From: Marinomonas aquiplantarum
Lineage (GTDB): Bacteria; Pseudomonadota; Gammaproteobacteria; Pseudomonadales; Marinomonadaceae
Direction: 5' to 3'
Length of the DNA: 64,000 bases
NCBI RefSeq assembly: GCF_003314975.1
Contig: NZ_QNRF01000009.1
Location: forward strand, 78,231-142,230
How positions within the stretch are numbered: position 1 is the first letter of the stretch; each line of letters starts with the position of its first letter. The translations under genes were made by a program, and so were the position numbers. Shown here piece by piece: positions 57,222-64,000 of the stretch. Under the pieces are notes generated by a model. The model was not told the DNA's origin. It worked only from the letters and a program-made list of their open reading frames with translations, and did no database searches.

Positions 57222-58301
57222 ATGTCAGACACCCATCCTTTGTATCCACACTATCAGGCTGCAATCAAAGCCGGCCTAAAACTGAGGGCCAGAGAACTCG
57301 CGGCCCACCTAAATACCACCGAAGGTGATTTAGTCGCTTGTCGACAAGGCATAGACGCTTGGCAATTAAACGCCCCCTTTCATTTGATTTTACAAAAACT
57401 CAATAGCGTCGGTGACGTCATGACCATTACTCGTAATGACCATGCGGTTCATGAAACGAAAGGAACGTATCATCCGTTTAGCTTTGCTGAAAGCCGTAAA
57501 ACGGGCTTAGTTGTCTCGGAAGACATTGACCTACGACTTTTCATTGGTACTTGGCAAACAGGGTTTTATCTTGTTGAAAATGCTCGTCATAGCTTGCAGT
57601 TTTTTAACCAAGAAGGCACAGCTGTCCACAAGGTTTATCAGACCGATCAAACGGACCAAGAAGCTTGGCAACAACTTGTAGAAGAATTTAAACAAAGTCT
57701 TCCAAGTATTCCGACATTCACTCCAGTCGAACAGAGAATAGAACCAAACCGTCTCCCTACTGACTTCAATAAAACGCAATTTGTAACGGATTGGGAAAAG
57801 ATAAAAGACGTCCATGAATATCATGGCATGTTAAAAAAGCACCAACTGACTCGGACTCAAGCACTGGAACAAATTGGCGATAAATGGGCAACCAAAATCC
57901 AACCCGAAAGTGTGGAAAACCTCATTCGTTATGCACAGGAAACACAGTGCGACATTATGATCTTTGTCGGCAATAGCGGATGCATTCAAATTTATTCAGG
58001 CAAAGTCCAAACGCTGTTAAATCAAGGGCCTTGGTTTAACGTACTCGACCCTAATTTCAACCTTCACCTTAAATTAGAAGGCATTGCCCAAGCTTGGATT
58101 CTACAAAGACCAAGCAGTGATGGCGTCATTACGTCAGTCGAAGCCTTTGATAAAAATGGCCACTCTATTATGACTTTATTTGGAAAACGAAAGCCTGGCC
58201 AAGCCGAACTCCCATTGTGGCAAACACTCGTTGAACGACTAAAAGCCAACCACTCTCTGACGATTAACCATCCCTCAACCGAGGTAACACATGAACAATA
58301 A
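57222..58301 (+). CDS. hmuS: Haemin-degrading factor HmuS/HemS
   Basis: A 359-residue cytoplasmic haem-handling protein started at 57222 after GGAG; an in-frame start 45 bases upstream has no such site. It is built of two similar halves, each with a KxxFxxxW-like turn. Recognisable parts are LRARELAAHLNTTEGDLVAC near 25 and GTWQTGFYLVENARHSLQFF near 108-127, which corresponds to the first HemS repeat. FVGNSGCIQIYSGKVQTL near 247 and FNLHLKLEGIAQAWILQRPS near 280 form the second repeat. It accepts haem from the ABC importer and promotes its breakdown. It is second in the haem operon. Confidence 0.9.
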   Translation: MSDTHPLYPHYQAAIKAGLKLRARELAAHLNTTEGDLVACRQGIDAWQLNAPFHLILQKLNSVGDVMTITRNDHAVHETKGTYHPFSFAESRKTGLVVSEDIDLRLFIGTWQTGFYLVENARHSLQFFNQEGTAVHKVYQTDQTDQEAWQQLVEEFKQSLPSIPTFTPVEQRIEPNRLPTDFNKTQFVTDWEKIKDVHEYHGMLKKHQLTRTQALEQIGDKWATKIQPESVENLIRYAQETQCDIMIFVGNSGCIQIYSGKVQTLLNQGPWFNVLDPNFNLHLKLEGIAQAWILQRPSSDGVITSVEAFDKNGHSIMTLFGKRKPGQAELPLWQTLVERLKANHSLTINHPSTEVTHEQ

Positions 58302-59142
58302 ACCAATACTGGCTTACCTTTTAGGTGTGATTGTATCCTGTTGCTTATCTGCAAATACCTATGCAGATCAACGTATTGTGACAATTGGTGGCACTCTAAC
58401 GGAGATTGCCTTTTTGCTTGGTTCAGGCCAACAATTGGTCGCCAGCGATACCAGCAGCATCTACCCTGAACAAGCCAACCACATGCCCAAAGTAGGTTAC
58501 CAACGCACGCTATCGGTTGAAGGCGTACTCAGTGTTCAGCCTGATATTCTGTTAATAACGCCCGCGGCTGGCCCTGCTAAAGTACTGCAGCAATTAGCGG
58601 ACAATGGCATCCAACTGATCACAGTTCAAGCGCCTGACTCACAACAAGGCATTCTGGAAAAAATAGAACAAGTCGCTAAAGCACTTAATAAAGAAGAACG
58701 AGGTGCGCAAGTCATCACTAAGCTTAAACAAGACTTTGCGGCACTCTCCACACCAAACGCTTGGCTGACACATCGTCAACCTCGTCTTCTCTTCGTCTTA
58801 CAAGTCGGCGGCACACCAATGGTCGCAGGCAATCACACAGGGCCAGATGCCTTAATCCAAATCGCAGGCGCAAGCAATGCCGTTGAGGGTGTGAATGGTT
58901 ACAAACCATTGACTCCTGAAGCCATTTTACTGGCTCAGCCTGATGCCATTTTGGTGACCCAGCAAGGTTTAACCAGAGCGGGGGAAAACAGTCTTTGGTC
59001 TTTACCAGGGATGGCCGCCACCCCCGCCGGCAAAAACCGTCGCCTGATAGCCTTAGACGCGCTATTAGCACTTGGACTGGGACCAAGAACCCCTGAAGCA
59101 GCTGAGTACCTTCAACAACAATTATCCGATTGGCAGCCATGA
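58291..59142 (+). CDS. hmuT: Haem ABC transporter substrate-binding protein HmuT
   Basis: A 283-residue periplasmic receptor with a signal peptide (ILAYLLGVIVSCCLSANTYA). The mature part starts RIVTIGGTLTEIAFLLG. DTSSIYPEQANHMPKVGYQR near 50-70 contains the tyrosine that binds haem iron in ShuT and PhuT. The start codon lies 11 bases inside the 3' end of hmuS, which indicates coupled translation. Confidence 0.9.
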   Translation: MNNKPILAYLLGVIVSCCLSANTYADQRIVTIGGTLTEIAFLLGSGQQLVASDTSSIYPEQANHMPKVGYQRTLSVEGVLSVQPDILLITPAAGPAKVLQQLADNGIQLITVQAPDSQQGILEKIEQVAKALNKEERGAQVITKLKQDFAALSTPNAWLTHRQPRLLFVLQVGGTPMVAGNHTGPDALIQIAGASNAVEGVNGYKPLTPEAILLAQPDAILVTQQGLTRAGENSLWSLPGMAATPAGKNRRLIALDALLALGLGPRTPEAAEYLQQQLSDWQP

Positions 59143-60158
59143 GATTCAGTGTCATCAAACGATCCCCCTATCTTTGTCTAATCATTGCGGCCTGTCTCGT
59201 AAGCCTATTAGCACTGACACAAGGCGCATACGCCATCGCTTGGAATGCGTTATTTACATCAGAAAGTCACACGATTGATCGACAAATTTTAACGACTGTT
59301 CGCCTACCTCGTCTGCTCATGGCGATGCTAGTTGGAGCGGCGCTAGCCATTTCTGGTGCCATGATGCAAGCCTTGTTTCGAAACCCATTAGCTGACCCTG
59401 GCTTATTAGGTGTGTCTTCAGGGGCTTCGGTGTTTGTTGGCATCTTGATCGTGTTAAACCCAGTTTTGCATACCATTGACTTACCTCTTTGGGCTCAGTC
59501 TTATCTTCAAAGTGTGGCCGCTTTTTTAGGAGCGGTGTTGACTTGCTGGCTAATATTTCAGCTTTCCAAACATAAAGGGAAAGTATCGGTACTGCATCTC
59601 TTATTAGCGGGGATCGCCATTAATGCTCTGTCTGGCTCCGCCACGGGTTTACTGACATACCTCAGCAATGATGAACAACTGCGAGCCTTAACCTTTTGGG
59701 CAATGGGCAGTATCGGTGGTGCTCGATGGGAGCAAGTCATTGTGATGGCCAGTTTAGTGCTCCCCATTATCTACATCGTATGCCGTCAATCTGGGCACCT
59801 GAATCTTCTCTTACTGGGCGAAGAAGAGGCCAGATACCTAGGGTTAAATGTGGAAAAATTCAAACGCAAGCTGGTTGTATTTGTCGCTATTTGCGTTGGC
59901 GTCAGTGTTGCTTTTACAGGGTTAATCGGCTTTATCGGGCTGATGGTACCTCACCTTATTCGCATGCTGTTTGGTGCTGACAATCGCTTAGTATTACCTT
60001 GCTCAGCGCTTTTGGGCGCGAGCTTATTGGCAGGCGCTGATACCTTAGCCAGAACCATCGTCATTCCCGCAGAATTGCCTGTTGGTTTGGTGACCAGCTT
60101 ACTCGGTGGCCCTTTCTTCCTTTGGTTATTACTGAGAAATATTCGAGAAAGTCATTAA
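59139..60158 (+). CDS. hmuU: Haem ABC transporter permease HmuU (FecCD family)
   Basis: A 339-residue inner-membrane permease with about ten helices. The ATG at 59139 overlaps the hmuT stop as ATGA, so the upstream TTG is not used. FecCD traits include VRLPRLLMAMLVGAALAISG near 51-70, FRNPLADPGLLGVSSGA near 80, and GFIGLMVPHLIRMLFGADNR near 265-285, which contacts the ATPase. Confidence 0.92.
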   Translation: MRFSVIKRSPYLCLIIAACLVSLLALTQGAYAIAWNALFTSESHTIDRQILTTVRLPRLLMAMLVGAALAISGAMMQALFRNPLADPGLLGVSSGASVFVGILIVLNPVLHTIDLPLWAQSYLQSVAAFLGAVLTCWLIFQLSKHKGKVSVLHLLLAGIAINALSGSATGLLTYLSNDEQLRALTFWAMGSIGGARWEQVIVMASLVLPIIYIVCRQSGHLNLLLLGEEEARYLGLNVEKFKRKLVVFVAICVGVSVAFTGLIGFIGLMVPHLIRMLFGADNRLVLPCSALLGASLLAGADTLARTIVIPAELPVGLVTSLLGGPFFLWLLLRNIRESH

Positions 60159-60937
60159 TGTTTAAGATACGCAATCTAACGGTTACTCGCTCTAACAAGG
60201 TCTTATTGGATCAAGTGTCGTTTGACATACCAGCAGGTCAACTGAGTATCATTCTAGGGCCAAATGGTGCCGGTAAATCGACGCTATTAAAAACCATCGC
60301 GGGCACCATTAAGGCCGACATCGGCAGCATATGGTTCGAAGAAAAAGAGATAAACCAATGGCCATTGAACGAATTGGCGAAAAGGCGGGCGGTATTAACG
60401 CAACAAATTCATATTCCGTTTAGTCTCAACGTCGCCGAAGTCGTTGCACTTGGCTTAGCGCCATGGCAACTGACTAAGCAAGCCGCGAGTGAGCTAATTT
60501 CTTTTGTTTTAAGCGAATTAGACATGCAAGGCACAAAAGACAGAAATTATTTAAGCCTGTCTGGAGGCGAACAGCAACGCATACAAATAGCTCGGGTATT
60601 AGTGCAAGTGTTAGCCAACCCTGCACATCATGAGGAAACATTCTTAATGCTCGACGAGCCAATTTCAGCATTGGATTTACATCAGCAACAAAGGGTACTC
60701 AGACTGCTGAAAAAGCTCGCGGGTCAAGGCATTGGCATACTTTGCATATTGCACGACATCAACTTAGCGACCTTGTTTGGCGATAAGATCATCGTCTTGC
60801 AGCAAGGTAAACTGATTTATAATGACACGCCAAAAGAACTGGCTCAAAACTCAATATTGGAGCGCACCTACCAAGCCGATTTAGTGAAGCTTACTCACAC
60901 TGACAACCAGCTGCCCCAGTGGTTGTTTAGAGTGTAA
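60158..60937 (+). CDS. hmuV: Haem ABC transporter ATP-binding protein HmuV
   Basis: A 259-residue ATPase whose ATG shares one base with the hmuU stop (TAATG). It has Walker A LGPNGAGKST near 34, signature LSGGEQQR near 133, Walker B FLMLDEPISALD near 160 and the H-loop ILHDINLA near 197. An insertion after the signature (VLVQVLANPAHHEETF) is normal for HmuV. It powers haem import from HmuT through HmuU. Confidence 0.93.
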   Translation: MFKIRNLTVTRSNKVLLDQVSFDIPAGQLSIILGPNGAGKSTLLKTIAGTIKADIGSIWFEEKEINQWPLNELAKRRAVLTQQIHIPFSLNVAEVVALGLAPWQLTKQAASELISFVLSELDMQGTKDRNYLSLSGGEQQRIQIARVLVQVLANPAHHEETFLMLDEPISALDLHQQQRVLRLLKKLAGQGIGILCILHDINLATLFGDKIIVLQQGKLIYNDTPKELAQNSILERTYQADLVKLTHTDNQLPQWLFRV

Positions 60938-61010
60938 GTAACAGATGATACTTGGCTGGCGACATCAGCCATTAGGATTTGATAACGCCTCTTGGACAAG
61001 TCATAAATCA

Positions 61011-61052
61011 CCCAATGGGTTCGCCCTATTTGGCGAACCCATTGGGGTTTTT
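61011..61052 (+). terminator. Terminator of the haem operon, embedded in the end of galE
   Basis: Perfect 15-base arms (CCCAATGGGTTCGCC and complement) are followed by five T residues on the plus strand. The right arm codes for the last residues of convergent galE, and the galE stop codon lies in the loop. Confidence 0.88.
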
Positions 61053-62048
61053 GCTTTGCCATTTCCAGGCATCGCGACACATGTCGTCTAAGGTTAAAGT
61101 GACTTCCCAATTCAGTTCGGCTTTGGCTTTATCGGCATTCGCATAAAACTCGGCAATGTCACCCGCTCGCCTGTCCTCAATTGAATAAGCAATGTCTTTA
61201 CCAGCAGCTTTTTCAAATGCTTTTAATACTTCTAAGACACTGTAGCCTTTTCCTGCGCCCAAGTTATAAGCTTCAACACTAGCCGATGGCTGTTCCTCTA
61301 GTTTTTGGAGTGCTTTGATATGACCCAATGCCAAATCCACCACATGGATGTAATCTCGCACACCTGTTCCATCGTGAGTCGGATAATCCCCACCGAACAC
61401 ACTCAGTTTTTCACGCTTGCCGACGGCAACTTGGGCAATGAAAGGCATGAGGTTATTTGGAATACCATTTGGGTCTTCACCAATTAAACCACTTGGATGA
61501 GCTCCAACAGGATTAAAATAGCGCAACAAAGACACATTCCAACGCGGATCAGCAACAAACGCATCCTGTAAAAATTGTTCGATCATCACCTTAGTACGAC
61601 CATAAGGACTGGTTGAGCTTAAAGGAAAATGCTCCACATAAGGAATCGGATTATGCTCGCCATACACGGTGGCAGAAGAACTGAACACGAGGTTAAACAC
61701 TCGATGCTTCGCCATTACCTCTAACAACAGCAAAGTGCTGGTCAGGTTATTGTGGTAATAGGCGATGGGAATCTGTGTGGATTCACCGACCGCTTTTAGC
61801 CCGGCAAAATGAATAACGGCATCGATACGGTGTTGTTCGAAAATAGCATCAATGGCAGACCGATCCAGTAGGTCCGCTTCATAAAAAGTAAGCGATTGAT
61901 TAGTGATAGTTTGGATACGATTGAAGACTTCAGGGTTGGCATTACAGAGATTGTCCACCACGATAACCTCATACCCTTGCTGCAACAACTCCACACAAGT
62001 ATGACTGCCAATAAACCCCGCACCACCTGTGACTAAAATCTGTTTCAT
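61026..62048 (-). CDS. galE: UDP-glucose 4-epimerase
   Basis: A 340-residue SDR-type enzyme interconverting UDP-glucose and UDP-galactose with bound NAD. It has the nucleotide motif VTGGAGFIGSH at 5-15, VDNLCNANPEVFNRI near 36, VFSSSATVYGEHN near 120-132 and the catalytic SPYGRTKVMIEQ near 147-158. YFNPVGAHPSGLIGEDPNGI is near 177. It probably supplies sugar nucleotides for lipopolysaccharide or exopolysaccharide. A fragment of a second copy is at 54.8 kb. Confidence 0.94.
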   Translation of the reverse strand: MKQILVTGGAGFIGSHTCVELLQQGYEVIVVDNLCNANPEVFNRIQTITNQSLTFYEADLLDRSAIDAIFEQHRIDAVIHFAGLKAVGESTQIPIAYYHNNLTSTLLLLEVMAKHRVFNLVFSSSATVYGEHNPIPYVEHFPLSSTSPYGRTKVMIEQFLQDAFVADPRWNVSLLRYFNPVGAHPSGLIGEDPNGIPNNLMPFIAQVAVGKREKLSVFGGDYPTHDGTGVRDYIHVVDLALGHIKALQKLEEQPSASVEAYNLGAGKGYSVLEVLKAFEKAAGKDIAYSIEDRRAGDIAEFYANADKAKAELNWEVTLTLDDMCRDAWKWQSKNPNGFAK

Positions 62049-62106
62049 TCCATATTCCCTATTACTTGAATGGAAAATCGTAAACCAAAATAATCAAATC
62101 AAAAGA

Positions 62107-63492
62107 CTAAGCCACTTCCCGTGGCGATGAGATACGTTTGCCCTTATAACGATTCAAAACATACCGGAAACGCAATATTAAAATACCAGCTAACAAGGTT
62201 AGCCCAGCCCCTAGGCCAATGTAAAAACCTCGTAGGGACAGTGTCTCAGACCAAGGGCTGTAATGCGATAGCCAAAAACCAAGCGGCATGCTTAATCCAA
62301 ACAAAGAGACACCAAAGGCAATCATCGACGAGCGAGTATCTCTAAAGCCACGCAACGCCCCCGTAAAGACCGTTTGCAACATATCGGGCAATTGGTAACA
62401 AGAAGAGATTAATAAGATACTGGCCGCCAGCGCAACCACATCCTCATTGCTACTGTACAAGTAAGGAATTTGCTCATTGAACAGCTGCGTAATGACAAAA
62501 CAGCTACAAACATAGCCTAAACCAAGCATCACAATCACTCGCAGACGTGTCATCACACCGTCTACGCCTTCCTTGGACATTGCTTTTGCCACCACAATGG
62601 CAGTCACCGCACTCATGGCCATCATTGGCGTAAACAAAAACGAGGTATAGGACATGACAATTTGACCGCTACCCAATGCCAAATCACCAAAAGACGAAAT
62701 CAACCAGGTCATCGACGAGAACAAGCCGACCTCAAATGCAAAGGCAAAACCCGCCGGCATGCCTACATTCAGCAAGATGCCAAACTGACGAACATAACGC
62801 CAGACGATGCGCGTAAAGAGCGGGTGTTTATTCCAGAACTTGTCATACACCACGAAAAAGAACACCGCCAAATACAAGGACAAGCAAGAAGCAATCGCCG
62901 CCCCTTTGGCCCCCATTTCAGGAAAGCCAAAACGGCCAAAAATCAGCACGTAATTAAAAAGAATATTCAGCAACAGCCCCGTGCTTGCCACCATCAAAGG
63001 AAAGCCAGGACGCCCTGCAGCTTCGAACAAGTTTTTATAAGCCGTCATCAGCGCCAACATAGGCAAAGCCGGTGCAAAGATATACAAATACGCGACCGAG
63101 ACATCCCGCGTTTCAGGTTCAGTCGCCATCATACGAGCAAAGTGTGGCAGCAAAAACACCGTCAATAAAATCGCCACAAAACCCAAAACGACAGACAAAC
63201 CAACCGCTTGAGACATGTACAAATTTACCAGTTTAGGCTGTCGACCATGAAGATGTCGCGTTACCAGAGGCGTCAAACCAAACGTCGCCCCAATCAAAAA
63301 GCACCCAATCGGCATCCACAAGCTAGAAGCAAGCCCAACAGCCGCCAAATGCAAGGCATCGTAGTGGCCCAGCATAATCGTATCCACAACACTGATCGAC
63401 AACTCAAGCGTCATCGTCAGAACCATTGGAAACAGCAAATGCAGAACTTCTTTTAATACAGCAAAACGCTTCACCACAGGCACAACATCCAT
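62107..63492 (-). CDS. MATE family efflux transporter (NorM-like)
   Basis: A 461-residue inner-membrane multidrug exporter with 12 transmembrane helices. Early helices contain LSISVVDTIMLGHYDALHLA, then AVGLASSLWMPIG at about 30-60, a NorM-type cation-site region, and GATFGLTPLVTRHLHGRQ near 68. FEAAGRPGFPLMVASTGLLL near 170 and FTGALRGFRDTRSSMIAFGV near 378 mark the two homologous halves. It would use Na+ or H+ to expel cationic compounds. The C-terminal tail is basic. Confidence 0.92.
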   Translation of the reverse strand: MDVVPVVKRFAVLKEVLHLLFPMVLTMTLELSISVVDTIMLGHYDALHLAAVGLASSLWMPIGCFLIGATFGLTPLVTRHLHGRQPKLVNLYMSQAVGLSVVLGFVAILLTVFLLPHFARMMATEPETRDVSVAYLYIFAPALPMLALMTAYKNLFEAAGRPGFPLMVASTGLLLNILFNYVLIFGRFGFPEMGAKGAAIASCLSLYLAVFFFVVYDKFWNKHPLFTRIVWRYVRQFGILLNVGMPAGFAFAFEVGLFSSMTWLISSFGDLALGSGQIVMSYTSFLFTPMMAMSAVTAIVVAKAMSKEGVDGVMTRLRVIVMLGLGYVCSCFVITQLFNEQIPYLYSSNEDVVALAASILLISSCYQLPDMLQTVFTGALRGFRDTRSSMIAFGVSLFGLSMPLGFWLSHYSPWSETLSLRGFYIGLGAGLTLLAGILILRFRYVLNRYKGKRISSPREVA

Positions 63493-63538
63493 ACAGCCAA
63501 AATAAGGCCGCTAATCTAACACCATGCAACAAACAATG

Positions 63539-63870
63539 CACCCCCTCTAACTCCCCCTTAGTAAGGGGGAGAACCAAGTGCAATCTCGCACAGAAAATGG
63601 ACAGCTTTTAATCCCCTCCCCTTACCTAGGGGAGGGCTAGGGTGGGGTTAGGTCTACACCCCCTCTAACTCCCCCTTAATAAGGGGGAGAACCAAAGGAG
63701 AGCTCCCCTAGAAAAAAGGGGAGAACCAAGGGCAATTTCACACAGAAAATGGACAGCTCTTAGTCCCCTCCCCTTACCAAGGGGAGGGCTAGGGTGGGGT
63801 TCCCTCTAACTCCCCCTTATTAAGGGGGAGAACCAAAGAAGAACTCCCCCATAATAAGGAGGAGAACCAA
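63539..63870. repeat. Second GC-rich palindromic repeat array
   Basis: The array has three or more copies of CTCCCCCTTAnTAAGGGGGA (near 63549, 63668 and 63808). Between them are two copies of a second hairpin (CCCTCCCCTTAC then AGGGGAGGG) followed by CTAGGGTGGGGTT. A spacer GCACAGAAAATGGACAGCT recurs as CACACAGAAAATGGACAGCT. These belong to the same repeat family as the array at 54.5 kb. No gene lies between 63493 and 63872. Confidence 0.85.
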
Positions 63871-63872
63871 AG

Positions 63873-64000
63873 TGTAGTGGTCAAGTAAAACTGGCCACGG
63901 TTATATTTCAGTACAGTTCTTCCGCTCTATTAGGTGACATCATGTTGTTGTACTGATGCGGCCTTATTGGACAGAAGTAGCCGACTATATAATCTGTGAT
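63873..64000 (-). mobile_element. IS3-family insertion sequence, one end (continues past the window)
   Basis: The element's terminal sequence begins TGTAGTGGTCAAGTAAAACT at 63873, with the TG start usual for IS3-family ends. The remaining window encodes the C-terminus of its transposase on the minus strand. It abuts the repeat array directly. Confidence 0.75.
63908..64000 (-). CDS. IS3-family transposase OrfB, C-terminal end (partial)
   Basis: Thirty residues and a TGA stop are visible. The sequence contains DYIVGYFCPIRPHQYNNMMS followed by PNRAEELY, the typical end of an IS3-group DDE integrase (Y..-RPH-YN-SP-AE pattern). The rest lies beyond the window edge. Confidence 0.8.
   Translation of the reverse strand: MTDYIVGYFCPIRPHQYNNMMSPNRAEELY

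Noticed and set aside
62662..63168. A 168-codon plus-strand frame opposite the MATE gene
   Set aside because: The His/Gln/Arg-rich low-complexity translation is an antisense artefact of hydrophobic codons.

Overview
The window looks like a chromosomal segment of a marine gammaproteobacterium of the Oceanospirillales, most likely Marinomonas or a close relative. This is inferred from overall protein character, moderate GC, and the combination of TRAP and branched-chain-type ABC transporters, the AST arginine pathway with two arginine succinyltransferase subunits, Fur-type boxes and sigma-54 promoters. No rRNA, CRISPR array or prophage is visible. One tRNA gene (Arg, CCG) is present.

Layout. 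1-4.7 kb: a mannitol-type dehydrogenase, an AraC-type regulator and a Fur-boxed TonB siderophore receptor. 4.9-14.4 kb: a tightly packed minus-strand operon (aldehyde dehydrogenase, periplasmic binding protein, two ABC ATPases, two permeases, coniferyl-alcohol-dehydrogenase-like SDR, second aldehyde dehydrogenase) with a divergent AraC regulator; it probably imports and oxidises a lignin-type aromatic alcohol or aldehyde. 14.8-20.5 kb: a PAS/sigma-54 activator, a TRAP transporter and a 3-hydroxybutyrate-dehydrogenase-like SDR, with three palindromic activator sites and a -24/-12 promoter in between. 20.5-21.1 kb: a gene-poor stretch of successive inverted repeats, a truncated reading frame and tRNA-Arg.

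21.2-35.5 kb is mostly core or housekeeping: cytochrome c5, Rep helicase, a membrane protein under twin palindromes, a BASS transporter, an outer-membrane protein, YifB/ComM, UbiK, GlnK-AmtB, a GNAT-nitrilase fusion, RadA, a DUF1289 protein and a ClpP-like lipoprotein. 35.6-43.9 kb: mmsA with a divergent LysR gene, an RND efflux pair followed by another LysR gene, and a DUF1653 protein. 44.0-49.0 kb: astA-astA-astD-astB for arginine catabolism. 49.1-54.5 kb: a DUF2914 protein, gpt, and cobalamin late-step genes (cobU, L-threonine-phosphate decarboxylase, cbiB, and divergent cobQ).

54.5-61 kb: a tandem GC-rich repeat array and a galE remnant, followed by a Fur-controlled haem uptake operon (receptor, HmuS, HmuT, HmuU, HmuV). 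61-64 kb: intact galE, a MATE exporter, a second array of the same repeat family, and the end of an IS3-family element that runs out of the window. The most unusual items are the activator-site architecture at 16.3 kb, the structured non-coding stretch at 20.5 kb, the twin operators at 23.8 kb, the hairpin that masks the haem receptor ribosome-binding site, and the galE fragment next to the repeat array.
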